DNA from: Sulfurimicrobium lacus
Lineage (GTDB): Bacteria > Pseudomonadota > Gammaproteobacteria > Burkholderiales > Sulfuricellaceae
Direction: 5' to 3'
Length of the DNA: 64,000 nucleotides
NCBI RefSeq assembly: GCF_011764585.1
Contig: NZ_AP022853.1
Span: forward strand, 851,501-915,500
Within the stretch, counting starts at the first letter, position 1; each line of letters opens with the position of its first letter. Position numbers and translations under genes: made by a program. Of this stretch, positions 43,305 to 53,358 are shown one piece after another. Under the pieces are notes generated by a model. That model saw only the letters and a program-made list of their open reading frames with translations. It was not told the origin of the DNA and did not search any database.

Positions 43305-45119
43305 ATGCGGCGCTTGCAGGAATGTGTCGCGCACTACCAATCCGCCATCCCCGGCCTGGCCGATCTCGGCAAGCAGCTGCAAGGCATTTCCCTATCGACC
43401 GACGCGCTGATTGATCTGTATGAACAGTGCTACCCCTTGCTGGAACAGGCGATGTGGTCCAGCGAGGTGGATTTCCACCCGCTGCTGGATTGCTACCAGG
43501 CCCTGTTCCGCGAGCAGGAAGCGCTGATCCGGCAACGCCCGACAGATGACCGCCATCGCTTCATCCTCAGCATCCCGGTGGCGGACCGCCCGCCCCACCT
43601 GCGTGCCTGTCTGGAAAGCATTTACCAGCTCTGCACGCTGTTCAACTATGGCGGCAACAGCTCAGGCGCGTGGGACAGGATCAAGATCATCGTTGCCGAG
43701 GACAGCCGCGATGAAAACAACATCCGCCGGCACATCGAGCTGGTGGAGGAATACCGGCAGAAAGGCCTGCAGGTCTTTCATTTCGGGCTGGACGAACAGT
43801 ACGAACTGCTGCAAATCCTGCCTCCCCAGCAGCGCGAACGCCTGGGCCATCTGCTCACCACCCAGCCCAGGGAAAAGTTCTATCGCAAGGGACAGGCCGC
43901 CAACCGCAACCTCAGCTACCTGAAGTTTCTGCAACTGACGGAAAACAAGGACAGGACGCTGTATTACCTGGTCGACAGCGACCAGCATTTTTGCGTGAAC
44001 CGGCAGACCGAATCCGGCGAAGAGGCGGTGTACGCGCTGAATTATTTTCACGCCATCGACCAGATTTTCCGCACCACCGACACCCTGATGCTCACCGGCA
44101 AGATGGTGGGCGACCCGCCCGTCTCGCCCTCGGTGATGGCGGGCAATTTCCTCGACGACGTGACGGCCTTCTTCACCGATCTGGCCACCCTGGCCGGCGA
44201 CCAGGCCTGCCGCTTTCACGGCGCGCAGGGGCCGTTGGCGGGCGACGCCGCCTACCACGACCTGGCCGGACTGTTCGGCTTTGAGAACCGGGTGGCGACG
44301 TTTCCCTACCGATGCCGGCTCCCCGGCAAGCACGACCACGGCGCGTGTCTGACCGATTTCGCGCGGCGCCTGAACGCTTTCTTCTTCGGCGAACACCTCT
44401 TCCGCAAGACCTGGTTTTCCTACGGCGACGGCTTCACCCGACTCACCCCCGCGCGCACGGTTTATCCCGGCAATTACGTCGTCAACTACGCCGGGCTGAA
44501 ATACGTCATCCCCTTCGGCCACCTGCGCCTGCGCATGTCCGGCCCCACGGCAGGGCGGCTGATCGCCGCCGAGATTGCCGGGCGTTTCGCCTCCTGCAAC
44601 ATGCCCAACCTGCACCGCCGCACCACCGAGGCGGGACTGGACGATGATTTTCGCCCCGGCGTGGAACTGGACGGGGAACAGCAGAGCGTCGACCTGTCCG
44701 ACGAATTCGAGCGCCAGTTCTTCGGTGACCTGATGCTGTTTTCGACCGAAGAACTGGTCAAGCAGGCGGAGGTAAAGCGGCCCTTCCCCCAGGACGCGAT
44801 CGAGGCGGTCATCGCCCGGAAAGAGGCCGAACTGCTGGCGCTGTACCGGCAAAAGCATGAAGCCATCGTCGAGAAGAACCAGCGATTGCACGAGCTCGTG
44901 TTCAACGCCGGACACTGGTGGTTGCGCTCGCCCGACTTGGCGCTCGCCTTGCGGCAAGTCCAGGCCTTCATCGACAACATCGAGCGCAACTTCGGCGAAC
45001 ACGCGCCAGCCTGGCGCCAGATCCAGTCAGCCGAGCATCGCGCCCAGCGCAAACGGCAGATAGTCGAGGCGTTGGTGAATTACCGGGCGGAGCGGGATGC
45101 CTGGGATAGGTTGTTTTAA
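43305..45119 (+). CDS. Large glycosyltransferase-like protein of unknown substrate
   Basis: 604 residues started at the ATG at 43305, which has AAGGA 7 bases upstream; an ATG at 43290 directly after the previous stop is an alternative. After a helical N-terminus (to about 85) comes a GT-A-like region: HRFILSIPVADRPPHLRACL, IIVAEDSRDENN and a DxD-like YYLVDSDQHF. Later PGNYVVNYAGLKYVIPFGHL and RMSGPTAGRLIAAEIAGRF look conserved. The C-terminal ~130 residues are helical and charged. I infer a sugar-nucleotide transferase fold from these motifs only. Confidence 0.68.
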   Translation: MRRLQECVAHYQSAIPGLADLGKQLQGISLSTDALIDLYEQCYPLLEQAMWSSEVDFHPLLDCYQALFREQEALIRQRPTDDRHRFILSIPVADRPPHLRACLESIYQLCTLFNYGGNSSGAWDRIKIIVAEDSRDENNIRRHIELVEEYRQKGLQVFHFGLDEQYELLQILPPQQRERLGHLLTTQPREKFYRKGQAANRNLSYLKFLQLTENKDRTLYYLVDSDQHFCVNRQTESGEEAVYALNYFHAIDQIFRTTDTLMLTGKMVGDPPVSPSVMAGNFLDDVTAFFTDLATLAGDQACRFHGAQGPLAGDAAYHDLAGLFGFENRVATFPYRCRLPGKHDHGACLTDFARRLNAFFFGEHLFRKTWFSYGDGFTRLTPARTVYPGNYVVNYAGLKYVIPFGHLRLRMSGPTAGRLIAAEIAGRFASCNMPNLHRRTTEAGLDDDFRPGVELDGEQQSVDLSDEFERQFFGDLMLFSTEELVKQAEVKRPFPQDAIEAVIARKEAELLALYRQKHEAIVEKNQRLHELVFNAGHWWLRSPDLALALRQVQAFIDNIERNFGEHAPAWRQIQSAEHRAQRKRQIVEALVNYRAERDAWDRLF

Positions 45120-45168
45120 GAAAGCACTGAACAAGCAGCAATTCGGTGTTTGAATTGTTGGCGCCATT

Positions 45169-45194
45169 TTGGCGACAGTGATACACTGTGCCAA
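45169..45194. promoter_or_regulatory. Palindromic operator of the tacAT-like pair
   Basis: TTGGCGACAGTG-ATA-CACTGTGCCAA is a near-perfect inverted repeat (one extra base in the left arm), 24 bp before the antitoxin start. This is the expected position for autorepression by a ribbon-helix-helix antitoxin. Confidence 0.6.
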
Positions 45195-45217
45195 TCAAAT
45201 CAACGCAGGAGGTGATG

Positions 45218-45529
45218 ATGGGAACCGCCATTGCCAAACAGGATCGCATCGGCGCTCGAGTGCCCCACGAGGTGTATGAAACCCTGTGCCGTGCCGCCGA
45301 ACTGACGGGTGCCACGGTCAATCAGTTTCTGGTGCAGGCTGCACTGAAAGAGGCCCAGGAAGTCATCGAGCGGGAAGAGGTTATCCGCCTTTCGCCACGC
45401 GACTGGAACTGGTTGCTCGACTTGATGGAAAACCCGCCCAAGCCGAATGCCAAGCTGAAGGCTGCCCTGAAGCGTTACCAGAAGGCCAAGCGAGACGATG
45501 AAGGTACTGCCTTTAGCTGGGAACCATGA
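45218..45529 (+). CDS. DUF1778 ribbon-helix-helix antitoxin (TacA-like)
   Basis: 103 residues. Two ATGs in tandem follow AGGAGG; the second gives the better spacing. RIGARVPHEVYETLCRAAEL, TGATVNQFLVQAALKEAQEV is the DUF1778 DNA-binding domain. The tail (LKRYQKAKRDDEGTAFSWEP) probably neutralises the toxin. It overlaps the acetyltransferase gene by 32 bp. Confidence 0.9.
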   Translation: MGTAIAKQDRIGARVPHEVYETLCRAAELTGATVNQFLVQAALKEAQEVIEREEVIRLSPRDWNWLLDLMENPPKPNAKLKAALKRYQKAKRDDEGTAFSWEP

Positions 45530-45980
45530 CCGGCGGGAGTTCGACTGCGGCCGCCAGGAACTGAACGACTGGCTGCGGCAGGTCGCTCATCAGCATCAGG
45601 ACAAGGGGCTATCGAAGACCTTCGTCGCCATTCGCAATGAAGCGCCAGCCCGTATCTGCGGCTATTACGCGCTGACGCTGGCCGAACTGGAGAGCCAGCA
45701 TCTACCGGAAGCCTGGCGCAAGAAGCTGCCGCGCCGCATACCGGGCGTGCGGCTGGGCCGACTGGCTGTCGACAGACAATATCAGGGCAAGGGGCTGGGC
45801 GAACTGCTGCTGATCGATGCGCTGACACGGGCGCGGCGTATCTACACCGAGGCAGGCGGAATCGGCCTGTTCGTCGATGCGCTCGATGCGCAGGCGGCAG
45901 GGTACTACCGGCGCTTCGGCTTTGAGGCATCGCCGGATAACCCGCTGCTGTTGTTCCTGTCGGCAAAGGTCGTAGGTTAA
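45498..45980 (+). CDS. GNAT acetyltransferase toxin (TacT-like)
   Basis: 160 residues. GNAT fold with FDCGRQELNDWLRQ, ICGYYALTLAEL, acetyl-CoA motif RLGRLAVDRQYQGKGLGELL and late Tyr in AAGYYRRFGFEASPDNPLLL. TacT-type toxins acetylate charged aminoacyl-tRNAs and stop translation. The start lies inside the antitoxin gene, so translation is coupled. Confidence 0.9.
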   Translation: MKVLPLAGNHDRREFDCGRQELNDWLRQVAHQHQDKGLSKTFVAIRNEAPARICGYYALTLAELESQHLPEAWRKKLPRRIPGVRLGRLAVDRQYQGKGLGELLLIDALTRARRIYTEAGGIGLFVDALDAQAAGYYRRFGFEASPDNPLLLFLSAKVVG

Positions 45981-46058
45981 ATAGGCGGTTAACCTGTGCC
46001 CGTCGCAGAACGCTACATTGCCTGAAAGCTGACCGTTGGTCATCCTCTGGTCTCTCTA

Positions 46059-46799
46059 CTAACGCAAGCTAACCGAATCCGCCGCATTCCGGATAATCTC
46101 CTTGCGGCATTCCCGGTAAACCTCTTTCGCCTTGCGCAACACATCCTCCGGAATGGCGATATGCGAGTAATCGACCGGTGTCCTGTCGATGCTTCCGCTA
46201 CGAATACGCTCGGACGAGTCGCCTTTTCTGGTCTTCCCGGTATGGCTGAAGATTTCATAGCGCTCGCTCAACGGCGAATCCAGCTCCAGCCAGTCCGATA
46301 GTCTGGCTAGCAGTACCTCCGGCGCGCGCTGGAACAGCTCGGCATCGAAATAGTAATAGGGCTGACTGGCGGTCCGGCCGAAGTCGGCGAGCGCCTGGAC
46401 GCGCGCGATGTAGTAGTTCGCCGCCTCGACGGGAGAGGCGTAAAGATCATCGATCTCCTTTTGGGCAAACAGATGGACGATGCTTTTGATCGTGTGTTTC
46501 GGTTCCAGCAGCGAGATCAGTATCTTTGTATTCGCCGGGCCGAGTTGCTCGGGCTTCAGCAGATAGTCGTTGTGCAGCAGTTTGTCGAAAAGGTAATGGC
46601 TGTTCGCCTTGAGCGCGTCGCTTTCCCGGAACACATCGAGCTGTCTGTCCAGCGCCGATGCGTCCTCATAGCTGATGTGCATTTCATAGTAGCCGTTGAT
46701 TTGCGGGTGCGAGCCGAGAATATGCCCGGCCAGCGTGGTAAAGGCGCGCATATGGCTCAGCAGGAATATTCTGGCGTGGCGTTCGGACGATGCATTCAT
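46059..46799 (-). CDS. Sulfotransferase-family protein
   Basis: 246 residues. The N-terminal RIFLLSHMRAFTTLAGHILGSHPQINGYYE follows the PAPS-binding loop pattern of sulfotransferases, although the usual Gly-Ser-Thr is replaced by Ala-Phe-Thr-Thr. HTGKTRKGDSSERI resembles their 3'-phosphate/C-terminal substrate loop. No pathway genes adjoin. It is cytoplasmic; the substrate is unknown and activity uncertain because of the altered loop. Confidence 0.66.
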   Translation of the reverse strand: MNASSERHARIFLLSHMRAFTTLAGHILGSHPQINGYYEMHISYEDASALDRQLDVFRESDALKANSHYLFDKLLHNDYLLKPEQLGPANTKILISLLEPKHTIKSIVHLFAQKEIDDLYASPVEAANYYIARVQALADFGRTASQPYYYFDAELFQRAPEVLLARLSDWLELDSPLSERYEIFSHTGKTRKGDSSERIRSGSIDRTPVDYSHIAIPEDVLRKAKEVYRECRKEIIRNAADSVSLR

Positions 46800-46899
46800 G
46801 CAAATAGAGAGAGGTCAGGTCGCTTGGATAGCTGCAAGTCTAGCATTCGGAGATCAGTTCGTAGGTGCAGTGCCCCTTGGTTATTGATCCTATATTTGC

Positions 46900-47586
46900 T
46901 CATGCATCCTTTGTGGCGCCTGCGCGTGCCGCCTGTTCCAGGCGCTGTTTTTCGGCCATGACCTTGGTGGCGTAGGCCTGTTCCTCGTCGTCGGGCGCGC
47001 CGGCGAACTGCTGCAGTCCCGCGACCAGCCCGCCGTTGCGGCGGATCGATTCCTCCAGCACTTGAGCGCCGACCCCGACATTGACGACTGGGTCGAAGAA
47101 GGACAGCTGTCCTGCGCCCTCCGGCAGTTTGTCCCGGTGGAAGCGCGGCATCACCTGCATCAGACCCTGCGCGCCCTTGCTGCTTTCGGAGAACGGGTTG
47201 AAGCGCGACTCGATGCCGATGACGGCGATGATCAGCAGCGGGTCGAGGCGGAGCTTCCGCCCTGTCAGCTGAGCTGCCGCGAAAATCGGTTCGAGCGCGG
47301 CGGCGGATACCCGGTAGCGCTGTGAAACGTAGCCGAGCGCGGCGTGCATTTTCGGTGTCAACGTTTCCGGGGCCGGATCGGCTGGCGCGATGTCGAGCGG
47401 TGCTGCGACGCGGTATTCCACCTCGGTCTTGTGCTTCGCGTCGATGATGGCAAGTTGTTCGATTGAACGGTTGAAAGTGATAATGAAAAGCATCAGTCCG
47501 GATATCAGCAGACTGACTTGCACGAAGTTAACGATGGCATTGGCGTTTCGCGCCATTCGGTGTTTGAGCGAGGTTGATGCATCCAT
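46900..47586 (-). CDS. Membrane-anchored lytic transglycosylase (SLT/goose-lysozyme fold)
   Basis: 228 residues from MDASTSLKHRMARNANAIVN with AAAGGAGA upstream. One N-terminal helix (about 21-41), then an SLT domain: LIIAVIGIESRFNPFSESSK (catalytic Glu), GAQGLMQVMPRFH, VNVGVGAQVLEESIRRNGG. The C-terminal LQQFAGAPDDEEQAYATKVM replaces the usual AYNAG. Periplasmic murein cleavage; monocistronic. Confidence 0.87.
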   Translation of the reverse strand: MDASTSLKHRMARNANAIVNFVQVSLLISGLMLFIITFNRSIEQLAIIDAKHKTEVEYRVAAPLDIAPADPAPETLTPKMHAALGYVSQRYRVSAAALEPIFAAAQLTGRKLRLDPLLIIAVIGIESRFNPFSESSKGAQGLMQVMPRFHRDKLPEGAGQLSFFDPVVNVGVGAQVLEESIRRNGGLVAGLQQFAGAPDDEEQAYATKVMAEKQRLEQAARAGATKDA

Positions 47587-47986
47587 ACTCTCTCCTTTAA
47601 CCCTGTCTGCGCACTTCCTTGCTGTGATCCAGCGTTGTCGATCTCTGTCCAGATCGTCCTGTCTCCTACGGTGGTGGTTTTTCATGGACACGGCCTGCCA
47701 TGATGAGGGCTGGCTTCTTGCCACTCAATACGCAGTTTTGCTGATTTTGTCGTGCGGAATCAGGGCTTATCTGGAAAAAAACGCAGCGAAACGCCGGGGT
47801 GGCGCAGCAGGTAGCTTGCAGTCATAGCTGGGCGTATACTGCCGCACCTATCGAGCCGGTTGAACCACACCAGGCAATCGCACGCTGTGTACAGGGCATT
47901 TCCTGCCGCTATCCAGTCGCAGGATAAAAGTGCCTGAGTATTGACCGGCCGAGGTGTACGGGTTTGTAAAGAAGAGGAGAGACGGA
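47587..47986. other. Divergent spacer upstream of kup, no gene seen
   Basis: 400 bp between the transglycosylase gene (minus) and kup (plus). It must hold both promoters. I see no convincing gene, no clear sigma70 pair and no riboswitch I recognise, although a long kup leader is possible. Confidence 0.45.
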
Positions 47987-49894
47987 TTGCAGCAAACTGT
48001 TCTGTCAACAAGCGAACACGAGACGCCGCCTGCCGCGCATGGCCGCCTCGGCCCCCTTGCCCTGGCCGCCCTGGGAATCGTTTACGGCGACATCGGCACC
48101 AGCCCGCTGTATGCCATGAAGGAGGTGTTCGCCGGCGTGCATCCCGTGCCGATTACGCCGGATAACGTGATGGGCATCCTGTCCCTGGTGTTCTGGTCGC
48201 TGGTGATCGTGGTGTCGATCAAGTACGTGGCTTTCATCATGCGCGCCGACAACCGCGGCGAGGGCGGCATCATGGCGCTGATGGCGCTGGCGCTGCGCAA
48301 GGTGCACGACTCCCACCAGCGCACGGGAATCATGCTGGCCGGCATCGTCGGGGCGGCGCTGTTTTACGGCGACGGCGTGATCACCCCGGCCATTTCGGTG
48401 CTTTCCGCCGTCGAAGGGCTGGAAGTGGCCACCCCCGCGCTCAAGGCCTATGTGCTCCCTATCACCATTGGCGTGCTGATCGCCCTGTTCTCCTTCCAGC
48501 GCAAGGGCACGGCCGGCATCGGCGCATTGTTCGGGCCGGTCATGGTGGTATGGTTCGGCGCCCTGGCGCTGCTGGGCATCGTCAACATCATGGATGAACC
48601 GAGCGTGATCAGGGCGCTCAATCCCATGTATGCGCTTGCTTTTATGGCCGCCAAACCCCTGGTCGGCTTTCTCTCTCTGGGCGGGGTGGTGCTGGCGCTC
48701 ACGGGTGCCGAGGCGCTCTACGCCGACATGGGCCATTTCGGCCGCAAGCCCATTCAGCTGGCCTGGTTCGGCTTCGTCCTGCCCGCCCTGGTGCTCAACT
48801 ATTTCGGCCAGGGCGCCCTGTTGCTTGAAGACCCGGGCGCAATCCAGAATCCGTTCTACCATCTCGCGCCGGACTGGGCGCTTTACCCGCTGGTCGCGCT
48901 GGCCACGGCGGCCACGGTGATCGCCTCGCAGGCGGTGATATCCGGCGCGTTTTCGATTACCCGCCAAGCCATGCAGCTGGGCTACGCGCCGCGCATGGAA
49001 GTGCAGCACACCTCGGAGCGGGAGATCGGGCAGATTTACCTGCCGGGCATCAACTGGTCGCTATTGCTCGCCGTGATCGCCCTGGTGCTGGGGTTCCGCA
49101 GTTCCACCAACCTCGGCGCGGCTTACGGCATCGCCGTGACCGGCACGATGGTGATCACCACCCTGCTGGCTTTCATCGTGGTGCGCAATCTGTGGGGGTG
49201 GGGGCTGCTCAAGAGCGGCTTGCTGCTCGCGATTTTTCTGGTGATCGACCTGGCCTTCTTCGCCGCCAACGCCATCAAGATCGAGGACGGAGGCTGGTTC
49301 CCGCTGGTGTTCGGTTTCGGCGTATACATCCTGATGAGCACCTGGAAACGCGGACGCCGGCTGTTGCGCGAACGCATGGCCAGCGAAGCCATTGCACTCC
49401 CGCCTTTCATCGAGGGGGTTGGCCCGGGCACGATCCTGCGCGTGCCGGGCACGGCGGTGTTCCTTTCCGGCAACCCGGACGCGGTGCCCCACGCCCTGTT
49501 GCACAACCTCAAGCACAACATGGTGTTGCACGAGCGCGTGGCGGTGGTGACGGTGCGCGTCGAGGATGTGCCCCACGTGCCGGAAGCCGAGCAGATCGCG
49601 GCGGAAACGCTGGAGAACGGCTTCTTCCGCATCATCGTCAACTACGGTTTCAAGGACGAAATGGACATTCCCAAGGCACTGGAGCGCTGCGCGTCGTTCG
49701 GCATCGTCTTTGACGCCATGAGCACGTCCTACTTCCTCGGCCGCGAGACGCTGATTCCCAAGCTGAACTCGGACATGAGCCTGTGGCGCGAAAAGCTGTT
49801 CATCGGCATGTTCCGCAACGCCGGCAGCGCGGCCAGCTTTTTTAATATCCCGCCCAACCGGGTGGTGGAGCTGGGGACGCAGATCGTGCTTTAG
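47987..49894 (+). CDS. kup: Kup potassium uptake protein
   Basis: 635 residues when started at the TTG at 47987, which has GAGGAGA 6-7 bases upstream; an in-frame GTG at 47954 lacks a site. About 12 membrane helices. Family signatures: LAALGIVYGDIGTSPLYAMK near the N-terminus, RADNRGEGGIMALMALA, ALFYGDGVITPAISVLSAVE and LTGAEALYADMGHFG. The hydrophilic C-terminal domain is complete. Inner-membrane proton-coupled K+ importer. Confidence 0.94.
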   Translation: MQQTVLSTSEHETPPAAHGRLGPLALAALGIVYGDIGTSPLYAMKEVFAGVHPVPITPDNVMGILSLVFWSLVIVVSIKYVAFIMRADNRGEGGIMALMALALRKVHDSHQRTGIMLAGIVGAALFYGDGVITPAISVLSAVEGLEVATPALKAYVLPITIGVLIALFSFQRKGTAGIGALFGPVMVVWFGALALLGIVNIMDEPSVIRALNPMYALAFMAAKPLVGFLSLGGVVLALTGAEALYADMGHFGRKPIQLAWFGFVLPALVLNYFGQGALLLEDPGAIQNPFYHLAPDWALYPLVALATAATVIASQAVISGAFSITRQAMQLGYAPRMEVQHTSEREIGQIYLPGINWSLLLAVIALVLGFRSSTNLGAAYGIAVTGTMVITTLLAFIVVRNLWGWGLLKSGLLLAIFLVIDLAFFAANAIKIEDGGWFPLVFGFGVYILMSTWKRGRRLLRERMASEAIALPPFIEGVGPGTILRVPGTAVFLSGNPDAVPHALLHNLKHNMVLHERVAVVTVRVEDVPHVPEAEQIAAETLENGFFRIIVNYGFKDEMDIPKALERCASFGIVFDAMSTSYFLGRETLIPKLNSDMSLWREKLFIGMFRNAGSAASFFNIPPNRVVELGTQIVL

Positions 49895-49926
49895 CGCTCA
49901 TCCCTGAGCGGGAATGAGCCTGATGT

Positions 49927-50460
49927 TCACTGCCCCTTGAGGCGTGTCAGATCCTCGATGATCTCGCCGGAATGGCGCGAGGTGTCGACCTTGAGGTAGA
50001 TCCTGGCGATTCTTCCTTGCGGATCGATCAGGAAAGTGTAGCGCTTGGCGAACTTGACCAGGCCAAGGTTCATGAGCGCCCCATAACTCTCCGCCACCGC
50101 GCCGCTCTTGTCCGCCAGCAGGGGAAACGGCAGGTGATATTTCCGGGCGAATTCCGCGTGCGAGGACGAATCGTCCACGCTGATGCCGACTACCTGCGCG
50201 CCCAGTCGCGTCAGCTTGTGGAGATCGTCGCGAAACAGGCACGCTTCCTGGGTGCAGCCCGGCGTGTCGTCTTTCGGGTAAAAATACAGCACCACCCATT
50301 TGCCCTGATAGTCGGCAAGGGCGCGGCTGTTCCCGTCCTGGTCGGGCAGTCGGAAAGCGGGTGCTGTCTGCCCGACCTGCGGCAAATCACCTGCCTGGCT
50401 GAACCTGATCCACAAAAACGCCCCCGCGAACAAGGCGAGGAAAATCAATAGCCATTTCAT
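49927..50460 (-). CDS. Bcp/PrxQ-type thiol peroxidase, membrane-anchored
   Basis: 177 residues from ATG at 50460 (MKWLLIFLALFAGAFLWIRF), giving an N-terminal membrane anchor or signal. Peroxiredoxin core: VLYFYPKDDTPGCTQEACLF has the peroxidatic Cys in PGC and a second Cys five residues on, the PrxQ arrangement. The protein probably faces the periplasm and reduces peroxides with thioredoxin-like donors. Confidence 0.9.
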   Translation of the reverse strand: MKWLLIFLALFAGAFLWIRFSQAGDLPQVGQTAPAFRLPDQDGNSRALADYQGKWVVLYFYPKDDTPGCTQEACLFRDDLHKLTRLGAQVVGISVDDSSSHAEFARKYHLPFPLLADKSGAVAESYGALMNLGLVKFAKRYTFLIDPQGRIARIYLKVDTSRHSGEIIEDLTRLKGQ

Positions 50461-50502
50461 AGCGGTTGTCCAAATCAAGTCAAACGAGCTGGCGTGAATG
50501 CG

Positions 50503-50967
50503 TCATTTTCCGCCCCACGGCATCACCGGCACGGTGGAAATGCTGTTGGCCGGCGCCCCATCGATTAATTTGCGGCTGATTGCGACATAAACAAGCGTCT
50601 TGTGGGCTTCGTCCCACAGACGCACAACGCGCGTTTCCTTGAAGAGGATGGAAGTGTCCTCGGAAAACACCGTTTCGTCCTTGGGTAGCTTGGCTGGCAG
50701 GGCGATGGGTCCGGTCTGGCGACAGGCGAGGGAGAATTGCGAAGGATCCTGGGCCAGCCCCAGCGAGCCGGAGATCCCGCCTGTCCGGGCCTGGCTCACA
50801 TGGCAGGTCACCCCCGGAACTTTCGGGTCGCCGAAGGCTTCGACGCACACCTTGTGGTTGGCGCCGATGAGCTTCCACGCCGTGGTGACGCAGCCTACTG
50901 TCTCGGCATGGGCGGGCGGCAGCAGGGCAAGCAGCAGGAAAAAAACGGTGTAGGCACGGCAAGACAT
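50503..50967 (-). CDS. creA: CreA-family periplasmic protein
   Basis: 154 residues from ATG at 50967 with ACAGGAGG upstream. Signal peptide (MSCRAYTVFFLLLALLPPAH) and the CreA family motifs VGCVTTAWKLIGANHKVCVE, CHVSQARTGGISGSLGLAQD, LFKETRVVRLWDEAHKTLVY and VPVMPWG. Function unknown even in E. coli, where creA heads creABCD. Here it is separated from creBC by about 45 kb and divergent from a ModE-like regulator. Confidence 0.9.
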   Translation of the reverse strand: MSCRAYTVFFLLLALLPPAHAETVGCVTTAWKLIGANHKVCVEAFGDPKVPGVTCHVSQARTGGISGSLGLAQDPSQFSLACRQTGPIALPAKLPKDETVFSEDTSILFKETRVVRLWDEAHKTLVYVAISRKLIDGAPANSISTVPVMPWGGK

Positions 50968-51151
50968 AAGCACCTCCTGTCGGCATAGCCAGAGGGTGTC
51001 CCCTGGCTTTGCAAGGTTCGAATCGATGGAACCGGGGGCGCCCCGGTCTTTCCTTGAGATGATGCACCATTTCTGCCTGGACTTGGGCGCCTCTTGCGCC
51101 CGAACGTCAAGCGGGTATCGTATCGGCTTTTCGCGACACGATATCCTCGCC

Positions 51152-51523
51152 ATGAACGATCCCTTCCAGCCCCGTCTGCGCATCCTGTTCGGCCACGCCA
51201 TTCCCATCGGTCCCGGCAAGGCGGAACTGCTGGAACACATTGCCGAAACCGGCTCCATTTCCGCCGCCGCCCGGCGCATGGATATGAGCTATCGCCGTGC
51301 CTGGCTGCTGGTGGATACCATGAACCAGTGCTTCAAGTCTCCCGTGGTGGAAACGGCCACCGGCGGGAAAGGCGGCGGGGGCGCCCGCATTTCCGATTTC
51401 GGGCGCGAGGTATTGCGCCGCTATCGGCAAATGGAGGACAAGGCCGCCGCTGCGGTGGCAGCCGACATGGAACAGTTCGTCGACCTGCTCGCCGCCCAGC
51501 CTCCGTTCCCGACGCAGGATTGA
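51152..51523 (+). CDS. ModE-like LysR-type HTH regulator (DNA-binding domain only)
   Basis: 123 residues from MNDPFQPRLRILFGHAIPIG. N-terminal ModE helix-turn-helix: GKAELLEHIAETGSISAAAR, RMDMSYRRAWLLVDTMN, TGGKGGGGARISDFGREVLR. The C-terminal molybdate-binding (Mop/TOBE) domains of full ModE are absent, as in the single-domain ModE form. It lies upstream of modABC and probably regulates it. Confidence 0.88.
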   Translation: MNDPFQPRLRILFGHAIPIGPGKAELLEHIAETGSISAAARRMDMSYRRAWLLVDTMNQCFKSPVVETATGGKGGGGARISDFGREVLRRYRQMEDKAAAAVAADMEQFVDLLAAQPPFPTQD

Positions 51524-51556
51524 CATTTTTGGTGCCGCGGCACTAGAGTGGTGCAG

Positions 51557-52494
<938 letters not shown>

Positions 52495-52527
52495 ATGGAT
52501 TTCATGGTACAAAAAACCGCAATTCAA

Positions 52528-52657
52528 GCCACAGAGATCACAGAGGACACAGAGGACACAGAGATGGAAGGGGATTTGCCTGTTTTTACAGTCCAACTTA
52601 TGGGTGAAACCAATACTTATGGAAATTCGTTATTTCTTCTCTGTGTTCTCTGTGGCT
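52528..52657. repeat. Nonamer-type inverted repeat (copy 4, CACAGAG type)
   Basis: Left arm GCCACAGAGATCACAGAGGA plus two further CACAGAG units; right arm CTCTGTGTTCTCTGTGGCTA. It fills the modA-modB gap, again inside an operon, and matches copy 3 at 35811-35932. Confidence 0.76.
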
Positions 52658-52677
52658 AACCGGAGGTTTCTCGGATC

Positions 52678-53358
52678 ATGCTGACCGACGCCGACTATTC
52701 CGCCATCCGCCTGACGCTCGAACTGGCGACCCTGACCACCGCGCTGCTGCTGCTGATCGGCACGCCCATCGCCTGGTGGCTGGCGCGCACCCGCTGCTGG
52801 TGGAAGGCGCCGGTGAGTGCGCTGGTCACCTTGCCGCTGGTACTGCCGCCCACGGTGCTGGGCTTTTACCTGCTGGTGGCGATGGGGCCGAACGGTTTCC
52901 TCGGGCACTTTACCCAGGCGCTCGGGCTGGGCAACCTGCCGTTCACCTTCGCCGGACTGGTGCTGGCCTCGGTGCTCTATTCCATGCCCTTCGTGGTGCA
53001 GCCGCTGCAGAATGCCTTCGAGGCCATCGGCGCGCGTCCGCTGGAAGTGGCTGCCACCCTGCGCGCCTCGCCGCTGGACATGTTTTTCTCGGTGGTGGTG
53101 CCGCTGGCGCGGCCCGGATTCCTCACCGCGGCCATCCTGAGTTTCGCCCACACGGTGGGCGAGTTCGGCGTGGTGTTGATGATAGGCGGCAACATCGAGG
53201 GCAAGACGCGCGTGGTCTCGGTGCAGATCTACAACCACGTCGAGGCGATCGAATACGCCGAAGCCCACTGGCTGGCGGGCGGCATGCTGGTGTTCTCGTT
53301 CGTGGTGCTGCTGGCGGTGAATTTCTTCAACCCGCAACGCAAGCTGGCGCAGCCGTGA
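52678..53358 (+). CDS. modB: ModB molybdate ABC permease
   Basis: 226 residues, about five membrane helices. [19 protein letters not shown] and the ABC-permease EAA-type loop ([35 protein letters not shown]) are typical of ModB/CysT permeases. A CGGAGG site precedes the ATG. Its TGA overlaps the GTG start of modC. Confidence 0.94.
   Translation: MLTDADYSAIRLTLELATLTTALLLLIGTPIAWWLARTRCWWKAPVSALVTLPLVLPPTVLGFYLLVAMGPNGFLGHFTQALGLGNLPFTFAGLVLASVLYSMPFVVQPLQNAFEAIGARPLEVAATLRASPLDMFFSVVVPLARPGFLTAAILSFAHTVGEFGVVLMIGGNIEGKTRVVSVQIYNHVEAIEYAEAHWLAGGMLVFSFVVLLAVNFFNPQRKLAQP

Noticed and set aside
47587-47986. Riboswitch (K+ or c-di-AMP type) in the kup leader
   Set aside because: I could not match any conserved riboswitch core; the length alone is not evidence.
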